Below, in pieces: positions 18,600 through 26,813 of a DNA stretch of 64,000 nt. The notes beneath the pieces were generated by a model. It was given only the letters and a program-made list of their open reading frames with translations, had not been told where the DNA came from and did no database searches. Position 1 is the first letter of the stretch. Each line of letters opens with the position of its first letter. Location of the stretch: positions 1-64,000 of the forward strand of contig CAYXKT010000001.1 in NCBI GenBank assembly GCA_964465735.1, written 5' to 3'. The position numbers were made by a program, and so were the translations under genes. The DNA comes from Erginobacter sp964465735 (GTDB lineage: Bacteria; Auribacterota; Erginobacteria; Erginobacterales; Erginobacteraceae).

Positions 18600-20516
18600 T
18601 TAAACTGAGACGGAAAAAATGTCCTGCCAGGTCAGAACGTTGGCGATGGCCCAGAGACGGTTGGCCAAAACCAGCTCTCGCGGAGTGTCGAAGGGGGAAC
18701 GGAGGAGGCGGTTCAAGGTCTTATCCACTTCTTTGGGACTGAAGATGCCACTCTTTCTTACCGCGCTTTCACTTAGCGTCTCCCGGAAGAGCTCCCGCAG
18801 CGGTCCCCGGATCCACCGAGCCAGCGGAGTTGGGAATCCCCTTTTTGGCTGGGAGTAGAGCAGTTCAGGCAGTTTCCCCTGCATCGCGTTCTTCGGGATG
18901 GCCTTCAGGGTCTGGTCGTGAATCTTGAAGATGTCGGGGATCGACATCGCAAAATCAATCATCTCGTTGTCGCAGAGAGGAGTGCGGGTCTCCAGGGAAT
19001 GGGCCATACTGATCTTGTCCTCGACAATGAAGAGGGCGGAGAGGTAGGTCTTGATGTAAAGCCACTCCAGGCGCTGATAATTGTTTCCGGAGAACCCCTG
19101 GAGGGCTTCTTCAAGGAATTGGCTTGTCGAAAACCGGGCGAATTCCGGCCGCAGCCGCGGGGATATCAGGCTATTTCTTATTCCCCGGTCAAAGAGGATG
19201 AAAAGACCGTCCTTGCGTTCGGGGTAGAGGAGAGGCAGCAGTCCAAAGAAGGCCAGGTGGCCGAACTCGGAGAGCCGGAATCCGGCTAAAATCTTCAAAG
19301 CCTGGGCTTTTTGGTTCTTCAGGCGGTCAAGCAGCATCCTTACCTTCAATACCGGGTATCCGGAGAAAAACTCGTCCCCGCCGTGGCCGGTCAGCACCAC
19401 TTTAACATTTCGGGCTACCTGTTCCGCCACCATAAACTGGGAGAATGAGCCCACCCCTACCCGGGGTTCGTCGAGGTGATAGACCACCTTGCGGAAGTTC
19501 TCCAGGAAATCTCTTGGCCCGATGGTCACTTCGTTTAAATTAAGCTCCAGTTCCTTCGCCACAGCCCTGGCGCAGGGGGTTTCGTCGTATTTCTTCCCTT
19601 CAGCGAATTTTCCGGTAAAACTGAGGAGACCCCGGTCCGGTGGGTAGGAGGTGAAGGGTCCAGGTTCGATTTCGTCGCGTAGTAGCTTGGAGGCGAAATA
19701 AGATACGATGGAGGAGTCGAACCCTCCCGATAGGTAAGTGCCGAGAGGGACATCGCTAAGGAGGTGCCGCCCTACTGCCCGGCAGGTTTTCTCCCGGAAA
19801 ATTTCGCATACAGTATTGAAGTCGTGCAATTCACCACCGGATGCCCAATGGAATTCCGGCTGCCAGAATTTATTCTGGTGTAAGTCCTTTCCATCGAACT
19901 CAAGTATGGTCCCGGGGAGCATCACCTCGATACCCTGAAAGAAGGTGGAGTTATTGAGGATGTTCTGGAAGGTTAGATACTGGTAAAGTGCCTCCGGGTT
20001 CAGCCGGCGGGGAACCTCCGGATCTTGGAGGATGGCTTTGATCTCTGAGGCAAAGATCAGTCTTCCCGGTTTGAGGTGGTAGTAGAGCTGTTTGATGCCG
20101 AGTCGGTCTCGGGCCATAAACAATTTCTTGGAACGGGTGTCGTAGAGGACGATGACGAACATCCCGTTGAGATCTCGGACCGCCTCGGTGAAACCCTTCT
20201 CCTCGTAAAGATGGAGGACTACCTCTGAGTTGGAGGTGGATTGGAATACGTGGCCTTTCTTGATCAGGTTGTCGCGCAGCTCTGGGGAGTTGTAGATTTC
20301 CCCGGTGACGGCCAGGACCAGGGACCGGTTCTCATTGAACATCGGTTGCTGGCCGCTCTCGGTGATGTCGATGACGGCCAGCCGGGCGTGGCCTAGCCGG
20401 AAGCGGTCGTCGGAGAAATTTCCCCTTCCGTCAGGACCGCGGTGGGCGATCGAATCCAGCATCCGCTCGATCAGATTCGGGTTGCTCTGTCCATATATTC
20501 CGGCTATTCCGCACAT
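18600..20516 (-). CDS. asnB: Asparagine synthase (glutamine-hydrolysing)
   Basis: 638 aa. The N-terminal class II glutamine amidotransferase domain starts with the catalytic Cys2 (MCGIAGIYGQ) and has IAHRGPDGRG. The synthetase domain carries the PP-loop SGGFDSSIVSYF and LTGHGGDEFFSGYP. It makes Asn from Asp, Gln and ATP. AsnB-type enzymes in polysaccharide clusters can also amidate uronic acids or other glycan carboxylates, so a glycan role is possible but not shown. Start at ATG 20516 is fixed by the Cys2 requirement. It lies between two pseudogenes and has no intact operon partner. Confidence 0.92.
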   Translation of the reverse strand: MCGIAGIYGQSNPNLIERMLDSIAHRGPDGRGNFSDDRFRLGHARLAVIDITESGQQPMFNENRSLVLAVTGEIYNSPELRDNLIKKGHVFQSTSNSEVVLHLYEEKGFTEAVRDLNGMFVIVLYDTRSKKLFMARDRLGIKQLYYHLKPGRLIFASEIKAILQDPEVPRRLNPEALYQYLTFQNILNNSTFFQGIEVMLPGTILEFDGKDLHQNKFWQPEFHWASGGELHDFNTVCEIFREKTCRAVGRHLLSDVPLGTYLSGGFDSSIVSYFASKLLRDEIEPGPFTSYPPDRGLLSFTGKFAEGKKYDETPCARAVAKELELNLNEVTIGPRDFLENFRKVVYHLDEPRVGVGSFSQFMVAEQVARNVKVVLTGHGGDEFFSGYPVLKVRMLLDRLKNQKAQALKILAGFRLSEFGHLAFFGLLPLLYPERKDGLFILFDRGIRNSLISPRLRPEFARFSTSQFLEEALQGFSGNNYQRLEWLYIKTYLSALFIVEDKISMAHSLETRTPLCDNEMIDFAMSIPDIFKIHDQTLKAIPKNAMQGKLPELLYSQPKRGFPTPLARWIRGPLRELFRETLSESAVRKSGIFSPKEVDKTLNRLLRSPFDTPRELVLANRLWAIANVLTWQDIFSVSV

Positions 20517-20619
20517 TTTGAACTGCTAATTATGAATTGTCCCAGTTTGTCAAATCGCTAATCTCGCCAATCTTCGCAAATTCTTCCCCTTATCGCCCCT
20601 TCATTATCCACTAATTCCA

Positions 20620-21242
20620 CTAAATATCACGAATATTTTTTTCTTTTGTTATGTGTTTTGCGGCTTGGGGGAGGTCTCGGCAGGTTTTGGTTGGTTGGGT
20701 TGGGTGGCGGTTGTCTTTTCCTGTGTAGCCGGTTTCGACGAGAACGCTTCTTATCTCGGCCCGTCGGGCGGTATCGATGTCCACTGTGGTGTTGTCGACC
20801 AGGCAGGATTTCCCGAGGTCGATGTTGAATTCTTCGGTGGCCTGTTCGATCATCTCGATTCCAGGTTTGCGGCAGTGGCAGGGGGCCTTGTATTCCGGGA
20901 TTTCTTCCAGGAAGCCGCGGTCGGGGTGGTGGGGGCAGTAGTAGATAGTGTCGAGCGGGGCGCTCACTCTTCCGAGCAGCGTCTCCATTTTATCTTCAGC
21001 TCATTTACGGTACACATACCCCGGGCGATTATCCGCTGGTTGGTAATTAAAACCGTGATGAAACCGGCGGCGTTGAGTTTCTTCAAGCCTTGGGTCGCCT
21101 CGGGAAGGAGTTCTAGCTGTTCCGGTTTGTGGAGGTGGCTGACTTTCCGGGCCACGACCCCACCTCGATCGAGGAAAATGGCCGGGCGCGGGTTTTGGCG
21201 GTGTATCCACTGGATTTTCCCTGAATTCCAAGCATTTTCCAC
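20620..21242 (-). pseudogene. HAD-family heptose-bisphosphate phosphatase-like (GmhB-type), broken
   Basis: Two overlapping minus-strand frames together make one GmhB-like protein: AIFLDRGGVV...LPEATQGLKKLNAAGF...ITNQ...ARGM (20964-21242), then IYYCPHHPDRGF...CHCRKPGIEM (20620-20988). A frameshift near 20970-20990 separates them. The second catalytic Asp of DxDG is Gly (DRGG), and the GDxxxD motif has become VDNTTVD. Both the frameshift and the lost active-site residue mark it as dead. Related phosphatases make ADP-heptose precursors. Confidence 0.85.
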
Positions 21243-21745
21243 TTCCGGGTAGCGTTGGGTGATGCTGTGGGTATGGTCTTGGAGAGTTTCCCATCCGGGG
21301 TCCGACTCCTCCGGCTAAGATGGCTGTTTACATAAATCATTTCACAGATTCCACGGATTGCTCTGATCTCCCGCCGCACCCGCTTTTCTTAACCACTAAT
21401 CTCCGCGAAACTTCTTGAATCTCCACTGCTTCGTCCACTTTTTGCGAAGCCGCTAAACTTGCGAATATTAGCGAATAGTTTTAGGTGTGCTTGATAAATC
21501 AAACAAATGTTCGGCTAACCGAACCGGAACTTGCGTTTAGTTCGGTTGTCGGCAGCTCGGCCTCGTTGCCGAGTCAGTACCGGACTAGCCCTCGCCAGTG
21601 GTCAGGCTGGCGGCACAGATGCATCACGTCGATGCTTTGGATGATGTGATATCTGATCCGGGAAATCACACCATCCGGAAACCGGTGAACAAGGTGTTGC
21701 CGTATGCCCTCCTCTTCGTCTCTAAACAGTCATATTGCAGGCGAT
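21243..21745. other. Gene-free region
   Basis: About 500 bp between the dead HAD gene and the candidate RNA. It contains short direct repeats of ccgcgaaact/gcgaata type near 21390-21475, degenerate and AT-rich, and no ORF I can support. One frame at 21598-21780 is open but recognisable as nothing. Confidence 0.4.
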
Positions 21746-21762
21746 TCACTCACGCCAAGAAA

Positions 21763-22110
21763 GGAGGTGAACCTCTATAGAGTAACTTCCTGAAGCAATG
21801 GATGGGAAGAAGTCCCGAGACAGCCAAAGCTGGAGCTGCGTAGCACGAGCGGTGGTTGAGGGGGAAACCCCGAAGGCCGAAGTCCGCTGACAGTGTTCAC
21901 ATAAGCCGGGCGAGCAAGTATCCGGGTTGTAATGAAAGTGAACATACAAGTAGCCTCGTCACCTAAAACTTCACCAGTCGAGCCTCTGCGAATCGGGCGA
22001 TTCCACCATCCAGGTGGAAGGCGAGGATGAAAAACCCTGCCGTCTCTACCGGGACGGCTGTGTCTGACGGTGCCGGGAATGCCAGGCAAAAAGCCGCTGG
22101 GGACCCGGAG
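21763..22110 (+). ncRNA. Candidate structured RNA (group II intron domain I- or HEARO-like remnant)
   Basis: Non-coding but strongly foldable. Local hairpins: ggga/tccc around 21804-21815, cagc/gctg at 21821-21832, ggggg/cccc near 21860-21871 inside an agcgg/ccgct stem (21848-21889), a 7-bp tgttcac/gtgaaca stem closing 21895-21945, tccacc/ggtgga at 22001-22017, and gccgtc/gacggc at 22039-22058. The spacing and phrases (cctaaaac, cgaatcgggc) remind me of the 5' domain of bacterial group II introns. An IscB-associated RNA is an alternative. Neither a reverse transcriptase nor IscB is present, and no domain V was found, so this would be a remnant. Recognition is from memory and uncertain. Confidence 0.45.
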
Positions 22111-22126
22111 AAGAGCCATCAGACGC

Positions 22127-23000
22127 TTAAAGATCCGCCGAGCTCCTGACCGCGATCCCAGGGCGGTTGAGAATGTGGGTGTAGATCGTAGTCGTGCTCA
22201 CCTCGCTCTGGTCGAAAAGCTCCTGCTCGGTGCGGATACTGTACCCGGCCTTTAAAAGATGAGTGGCGAAGGAGTGCCGAAGGGTGTGTCAGCTCGCCCG
22301 CTTGGTCAACCCCGCCTTCCGCGTCGCCGCCTTGATTGCCCTCTGCAGCCCGATCGAATGCATATGATGCCGCCGGATCTTTGCGGAACGCGGGTCCGCC
22401 GAAAGGCGCCCGGCGGGAAAGACATACTGCCGGCCCCACTCCCGGGCGGAGTTTTGTCCTTCCGCTCCAGGGCGAGAGATATATATCTCCCCGAACCCTG
22501 GAAACTCCCCCCTTCTTTAGATCCTCCTTATGGGTGGTCTTGACTTTCTCCAGGTGTTTCCCGGAGGGCAGGCCGGTATCTATCCGGCAATATCGTTCCC
22601 CGGTCCTTATTGCCTTTCCCGTCCCGGATCACGATCTGATTTTGCCCGAAGTCAATGCCCTGTACCCGGTGGCGGATACACTCGATCAACCGAAATCCCG
22701 CCCCGTAGAGCAGGCCGGCCATCAGGGAATATGGTTCGCTCAAGGCTTCCAGCAGACGGCCCATCTCTTTTCTCCCCAGTACCATCGGCAACCGTTTGGG
22801 CTTCCGGGCCGGGGCGAAATCGGCGATCAGGTCGAGCGGTTCCTTCAGCGCCTGGTCATAAAAGAAGACCAGGGCGTTGAGGGCCTGCCGCTGGGTAGGA
22901 GGGAGACCTTCCTCTCCACGGCCAGATATTCCAGGTACTCTCTCACCTCTTTCGCCCTCATCTCCCGGGTCGCCTTCAACCCGTGAAAGGAGAGAAACCG
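22127..23000 (-). pseudogene. intI: Integron integrase (IntI-type tyrosine recombinase), broken
   Basis: Read in three minus-strand frames, the pieces join as one IntI: REMRAKEVREYLEYLAVERK, then QALNALVFFYDQALKEPL, then LLYGAGFRLIECIRHRV and IRDGKGNKDRGTILP, then (22127-22430) YVFPAGRLSADPRSAKIRRH with the IntI-specific HH region, CHTLRHSFATHLLKAGYSIR and YTHILNRPG. Catalytic Arg, His-x-x-Arg and Tyr positions are recognisable, but at least two frameshifts and loss of the first ~30 codons kill it. The truncated N-terminus meets a transposase fragment at about 23000. The integron platform is consistent with the attC site and hicAB cassette to its right. Confidence 0.88.
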
Positions 23001-23016
23001 TCGGGCCCAGGGAGAG

Positions 23017-23445
23017 TTGATCGAACAGATTGAACTGCTTGGAGAAGACCTTGCGGCACTGAAAGAGAAGCGCAGTAAGACTCTCAAGCATCTCCCCTTA
23101 TCTGAACTACCCGAGTCCGATCGATTTTCTCAATTGGCTTCTACGCGAAAGCACTTCGTTGACTCTATCAAGATGATTGACTATTGTACTGAAACGTCTT
23201 TGGCTGGCATCTTGCGTGATTCGTTGGCTCGTCCCAAGGATGCACGAGCTTTGTTGCGCGATATCTATACAAATGAAGCCGACATATTTCCAGACGAGGA
23301 AGCGGGGACCTTGACTGTCCGTTTGCATCATCTGACGAACCGGTTGTCGGATCAAGCGGCAAAAGATCTTGCCAAGCATCTCAATAACAGTGAGATTATC
23401 TATCCAGGTACAAATCTACGCTCGCAGTACGAATTGGTATCATAA
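23017..23445 (+). pseudogene. C-terminal fragment of a transposase/recombinase-like protein
   Basis: 142 codons open at the 5' end, reading RKHFVDSIKMIDYCTETSLA, then DEEAGTLTVRLHHLTNRLSD and a final IIYPGTNLRSQYELVS. This block is a familiar C-terminus of large uncharacterised transposase-like proteins; I am sure of the recurring block but not of the family name. The catalytic part is absent. It is joined head-to-head with the truncated intI and probably removed the intI start and attI site. Confidence 0.6.
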
Positions 23446-23540
23446 TAATTCCGTGAAGTCAGGACATCTGAATCTCTGTTGGCACAAAATAGTGTATTGC
23501 TAACGCCCATAGACATTGGTATCAATAGTGGCATCATATA

Positions 23541-23800
23541 GTGGCGTCGGATATCAACAACACTCTTGATGAAATGAGGCGGCACCGGCGGGTATCCGTT
23601 TCGCGGACTTATGCCGGGTGTGTACTCACTACTCCGGCGAACCGCGACAGAAGGGCACGAGCCATCGGATCTATAAAACCCCCTGGAAGGGTGATCCAAG
23701 GGTCAATATCCAGAACGCGAAAGGCAAGGCGAAGGACTATCAGGTAAGGCAAGTCTTGATAGCCATCGAAAGGATACAATATGAAAGCGGCGGAAAGTGA
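23541..23800 (+). pseudogene. hicA: HicA toxin, frameshifted near its N-terminus
   Basis: HicA mRNA-interferase fold: NNTLDEMRRH in one frame, then after a one-base loss PAGIRFADLCRVCTHY, RQKGTSHRIYKTPW with the catalytic His of the GxSH region, and RVNIQNAKGKAKDYQVRQVL. The frame from GTG 23618 is open for 60 aa but lacks the first strand-helix of the fold, so an active toxin is unlikely. It overlaps the hicB start by 20 bp, the normal hicAB arrangement. Confidence 0.85.
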
Positions 23801-24113
23801 TCACTATACGTATCGCGTGACCTGGTCCGAAGACGATAGAGAGTATGTCGGACTCTGCGCAGAGTTACCCAGTTTGAGCTGGTTGGCCTCTTCTGCTGAA
23901 GCAGCTCTTCGGGGAATACGTCCTGTCGTGGCGGACGTGGTGACGGATATGAAGAGGACCAGCGAAGAACTTCCCGATCCACTTGCTGAGCGTCGTTTCA
24001 GCGGAAAATTTATGGTGCAGGTTCCTCCCGGAGTTCACAGGAATCTTGCGGTGGAGACAGCTGAGGCAGGCGTAAGTCTGAATCGCCTGGCGAGTGCCAA
24101 GCTCTCGCGATAG
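23781..24113 (+). CDS. hicB: HicB-family antitoxin
   Basis: 110 aa. The N-terminal partial RNase-H-like fold has the family pattern YRVTWSEDDREYVGLCAELPSL, followed by LPDPLAERRFSGKF. The C-terminal ribbon-helix-helix part (VQVPPGVHRNLAVETAEAGV, then SLNRLASAKLSR) binds DNA. It neutralises HicA and represses the pair. The gene is complete although hicA is broken. Its stop runs directly into an integron attC site, so hicAB travelled as a gene cassette. Confidence 0.9.
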   Translation: MKAAESDHYTYRVTWSEDDREYVGLCAELPSLSWLASSAEAALRGIRPVVADVVTDMKRTSEELPDPLAERRFSGKFMVQVPPGVHRNLAVETAEAGVSLNRLASAKLSR

Positions 24114-24188
24114 TTATGTGCCAACCATTCGCTCCAGCAGACCCGGGTCCGCGGTGTGGGCCCGGACAGCTGAGCTAATCGTTATATG
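24114..24188 (+). other. Integron attC recombination site
   Basis: Starts right after the hicB stop with gttatgtgccaac and ends ctgagctaatcgttatatg. The inner arms ccgggtcc (24134-24141) and gggcccgg (24149-24156) pair over 8 bp, including one G-T, around gcggtgt. The outer arms gctccagc and gctgagc pair with one extrahelical base, as attC sites require. The R-box pair is gccaac/gttatatg, a plausible but imperfect match to RYYYAAC/GTTRRRY. This is the only attC I could identify in the window. Confidence 0.75.
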
Positions 24189-24255
24189 CTGGATAATCTC
24201 TCGCGATTATGTTAAATAGTATGCGTCATTTATAAATTGAACAGGGGATACTCCA

Positions 24256-24615
24256 ATGACAACAGCAGAAAAAATGATTCAACGTATCTCTATGCTACCT
24301 GAACATCTTCAGGCTGAAGTTCTTGATTTCGTGGAATTTATCGAAGAAAAGAATAAAACTTGCGACCAGACGGACGAGAGATCATAGTGGTCAAGATTAT
24401 CCCTTTCGTATGCGATGCGTGGTATGGAAGATGGACAAGCTTACTATTCTGTCCAAGATATTAAAGAAGAGTATTTTTCAGACTACCCTGAACTGTCATC
24501 GTATGATTGTCCTGACTTATTACATCTTGATGCGACTAATGCTCCAGAGTTTACCAGAAGATTATCGTTTGTTATCAGGCAAAAATTATCAAAATCCCAA
24601 GGCGTAAATCAGTAA
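24256..24615 (+). pseudogene. DUF2281-like (antitoxin-like) gene with an in-frame TAG
   Basis: ATG 24256 gives MTTAEKMIQRISMLPEHLQA and VLDFVEFIEEKNK. A TAG at 24385-24387 is followed in the same frame by WSRLSLSYAMRGMEDGQAYY, the expected C-terminus of DUF2281 proteins, and a further ~50 non-family residues. One nonsense change therefore splits an otherwise continuous gene. DUF2281 proteins are usually antitoxin-like partners of PIN-type toxins; no partner is adjacent. No attC was found at its 3' end. Confidence 0.75.
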
Positions 24616-24644
24616 TAGTAATAAGCATATATAACTCTGGCGAT

Positions 24645-25010
24645 ATGAAAGACAGGACCTCATTCATAATATTAATTGGCATAATCGCCTTGGCTTACAT
24701 CTTGAGGGTGCACGGAATTAATTATTATTCCTACGGCGATGAGCACTTCCACGTCTATAATTCCCTGGGACTGGCGACCGGACAGCTTCCGGGCAATTTT
24801 CACCGGGTTGCCCTGTTTTTATTCTATGGCTTATTTTATGCCATTGGCTGGGTGATCGGCATCTTCCGCAACCCCCACGATTTCATCGGGGTTTATTTTT
24901 CCCAGATGCACGTATTCTATTACGTGGGACGGTTTTTTGAGGTCCTGACGGGGACCGCCGGCGTGGTGCTCCTTTACTTGTGGGGGAAGAAGATATTCTC
25001 CCGAACGGCC
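24645..25010 (+). pseudogene. N-terminal fragment of GT39-type transferase
   Basis: Reads the same start as the intact GT39 gene at 28861: YILRVHGINYYSYGDEHFH, GQLPGNFHRVALFLFYGLF, then LLYLWGKKIFSRTAG. At about 25010 it switches without a gap into the C-terminal coding sequence of a GT2 gene. The GT39 part therefore lacks about 450 codons. The catalytic-type Asp-Glu pair is still there, but the protein would have only about three membrane segments. Confidence 0.88.
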
Positions 25011-25564
25011 GGAAGTGCTAAGCTGGAAGGGGCAGGAATCCCGAACTAAGCAGAAGAAGACGGGGTTTCGGGGTGGAAGCCTGATAAGGAGTCACCTGAA
25101 TTTTTCGTTTTATGAGAAGCCGATGATGTTGTTCGGTTTTGTCGGGATGGCTCTTCTGGTACTCGGGCTGATTTTCGGTTTTCATATTATGCTTTTGCGA
25201 TTCAAAGGTACCCTTACGCCGAATCGTCCGCTGGTTACTTTAACCTAAGTTGAGCGATTATTGCGGATGAAACGTGCTAAGATTTTGCTGGCCGACGGGT
25301 TGCGAAAACCGCAGCCATATCCAGGAGATATGGCGAGGATTTTCAATATCCGTTCGGACTCAAAAGATTGGTGCAGTTCGCCGCATAGAATCGCTCAATT
25401 TAGGTATAATCTTTATCCTTGCGGGTATACAGATACTGACTCTGGGGTTTATTGCTAATTATATCGGCTCTCTCCGCAAGGAGATGTTCAAAATCCAGAA
25501 ACAGAACCAGAACCTCGAAGGCAAGTTGAGCAGTTCACTGGCGAAGATTAGTCCTTCGCGATAA
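25011..25564 (+). pseudogene. C-terminal fragment of GT2 transferase, interrupted by a 163-bp element
   Basis: From VLSWKGQESRTKQKKTGF through SLIRSHLNFSFYEKPMMLFG to GTLTPNRPLVTLT this matches residues ~215-300 of the GT2 protein at 15282. The 163-bp element at 25243-25405 then intervenes, after which IIFILAGIQILTLGFIANYI and the C-terminal KEMFKIQKQNQNLEGK resume exactly where the intact paralogue continues. A clear insertion into a gene that was also truncated at its 5' side by fusion to the GT39 fragment. Confidence 0.92.
25243..25405 (-). mobile_element. 163-bp inverted-repeat element (MITE-like), copy B
   Basis: Same length as copies A and C but in the opposite orientation: begins acctaagttgagcgattat and ends gaatcgctcaatttaggt. 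It splits a GT2 coding sequence. The flanks (tta on the left, ata on the right) are not a perfect duplication, unlike the other two copies, so small changes followed insertion or the paralogue used for comparison differs here. Confidence 0.85.
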
Positions 25565-25593
25565 TTTTTTTCCATCAATATTGATTAAATAAT

Positions 25594-26796
25594 ATGCGTG
25601 CCCTGAAAACAATCGGGTATTTTACATTATACTATCTTTCGCAGAGAGCATTTAAGTTTCTGGGATATCTCTGGCCGAAAGACCACCAACTTCTCCTCTT
25701 CTCTGGATTGAAGGGGATGCATTACAGCGATAACACTAAATATTTATTCGAGAGTTTTGCTCGCAATTATTCTGGTGAGTTCAAAATTGTCTGGATAACC
25801 GTTAACAAAAGTTTGCTCAGGAGCGTCGAAGAAAAGAAAATTTCCGGGGCCCGGATAATTTATCAGTGGTCTCTGGATGGTTTCCTGGCGATCCTTCGGG
25901 CTGCGGTGGTTTTTTACCTATCGGATTCCAGTGATATCCCTTATGTCTTGTTTTCTCGAAGGACCGTTACCTGCCAGTTGTGGCACGGCATCCCGGTTAA
26001 GCGTATATGTCTTCTTAAGCCACGCTGGAATCATTATCCCCACTGGTTGGTGAAATATTTTTACTTTTCGATGTATTCATACTGGATATGCAGTTCCTCT
26101 GTCGACCGACTGGCTACCGCTCTCTGCGTCGGATTACCGATTGACCGAGTTTTGATTACCGGCTATCCGCGTAATGACTATCTGATTGAGCAAAAACAAT
26201 CGTCGGCCTGCGATTTACTGGATCGTTTTCCCTACTTGCGGAAGAAAATAATCCTATATGCCCCTACGTGGCGGCAAAACAGTATTGTCCGTTTTTTCCC
26301 ATTCTTCGATTATTCCCTGGGAAGAATCAACGAGTTTCTGGAGGGATCCGATGCCTTTATCTTGTTGCGTGGGCATAGATATGAACGCAGGGAAATCGGA
26401 GCCATCGATTATGATGCTTTTATTGGAGATCGGATACTTGACGCATCGAAAAGCATCTTCGAGGATGTTCAAGAATTATTGCCCCACGTTGATATTTTGA
26501 TTAGTGATTATTCTGGGGTCTGGGTGGATTACCTGCTCCTGAATCGCCCGATCGTATTTGCCCCTTACGATTTGGAGGAGTTCAAGGTGGAAACCGGCTT
26601 GCTTTATAACTATGACTTCGTCACCCCCGGTCCGAAGGTTGCCACGACCGAAGAACTGATCAAGGCTCTTCGAGAATATATCCACCATCCTGAGAAAGAT
26701 TCAGAGAGACGGCAATTAATCAAAGGTCTATTCCACCAGTATGAAGATGGCCGCTCATACGAGCGGATATACGAAATCGTTAAACGGATAACCTGA
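25594..26796 (+). CDS. TagF-like CDP-glycerol glycerophosphotransferase family protein
   Basis: 400 aa, complete. Family signatures: VTCQLWHGIPVKRI, TGYPRNDYL, LYAPTWRQNS, LLRGHRYERR, and ISDYSGVWVDYLLLNRPIVF. Relatives transfer glycerol- or ribitol-phosphate from CDP-alditols to wall teichoic acids or capsules at the cytoplasmic membrane face. No CDP-glycerol synthase (TagD) or CDP-ribitol gene is in the window, so another CMP-activated donor is possible. It lies 17 bp upstream of the DUF354 gene. A degraded copy of the pair lies at 11156-12490. Confidence 0.88.
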   Translation: MRALKTIGYFTLYYLSQRAFKFLGYLWPKDHQLLLFSGLKGMHYSDNTKYLFESFARNYSGEFKIVWITVNKSLLRSVEEKKISGARIIYQWSLDGFLAILRAAVVFYLSDSSDIPYVLFSRRTVTCQLWHGIPVKRICLLKPRWNHYPHWLVKYFYFSMYSYWICSSSVDRLATALCVGLPIDRVLITGYPRNDYLIEQKQSSACDLLDRFPYLRKKIILYAPTWRQNSIVRFFPFFDYSLGRINEFLEGSDAFILLRGHRYERREIGAIDYDAFIGDRILDASKSIFEDVQELLPHVDILISDYSGVWVDYLLLNRPIVFAPYDLEEFKVETGLLYNYDFVTPGPKVATTEELIKALREYIHHPEKDSERRQLIKGLFHQYEDGRSYERIYEIVKRIT

Positions 26797-26813
26797 ACCT
26801 GGTTCTTGGATCT

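Noticed and set aside
21598..21780. 60-codon frame before the structured block
   Set aside because: No recognisable sequence; its 3' end runs into the foldable non-coding block.
22258..22986. Plus-strand frames over the integrase region
   Set aside because: They are antisense to the recognisable IntI pieces and show no protein-like conservation.
23479..23486. gttggcac as a second attC boundary
   Set aside because: It is the reverse complement of part of the real attC arm but has no paired arm nearby, so it is probably chance.
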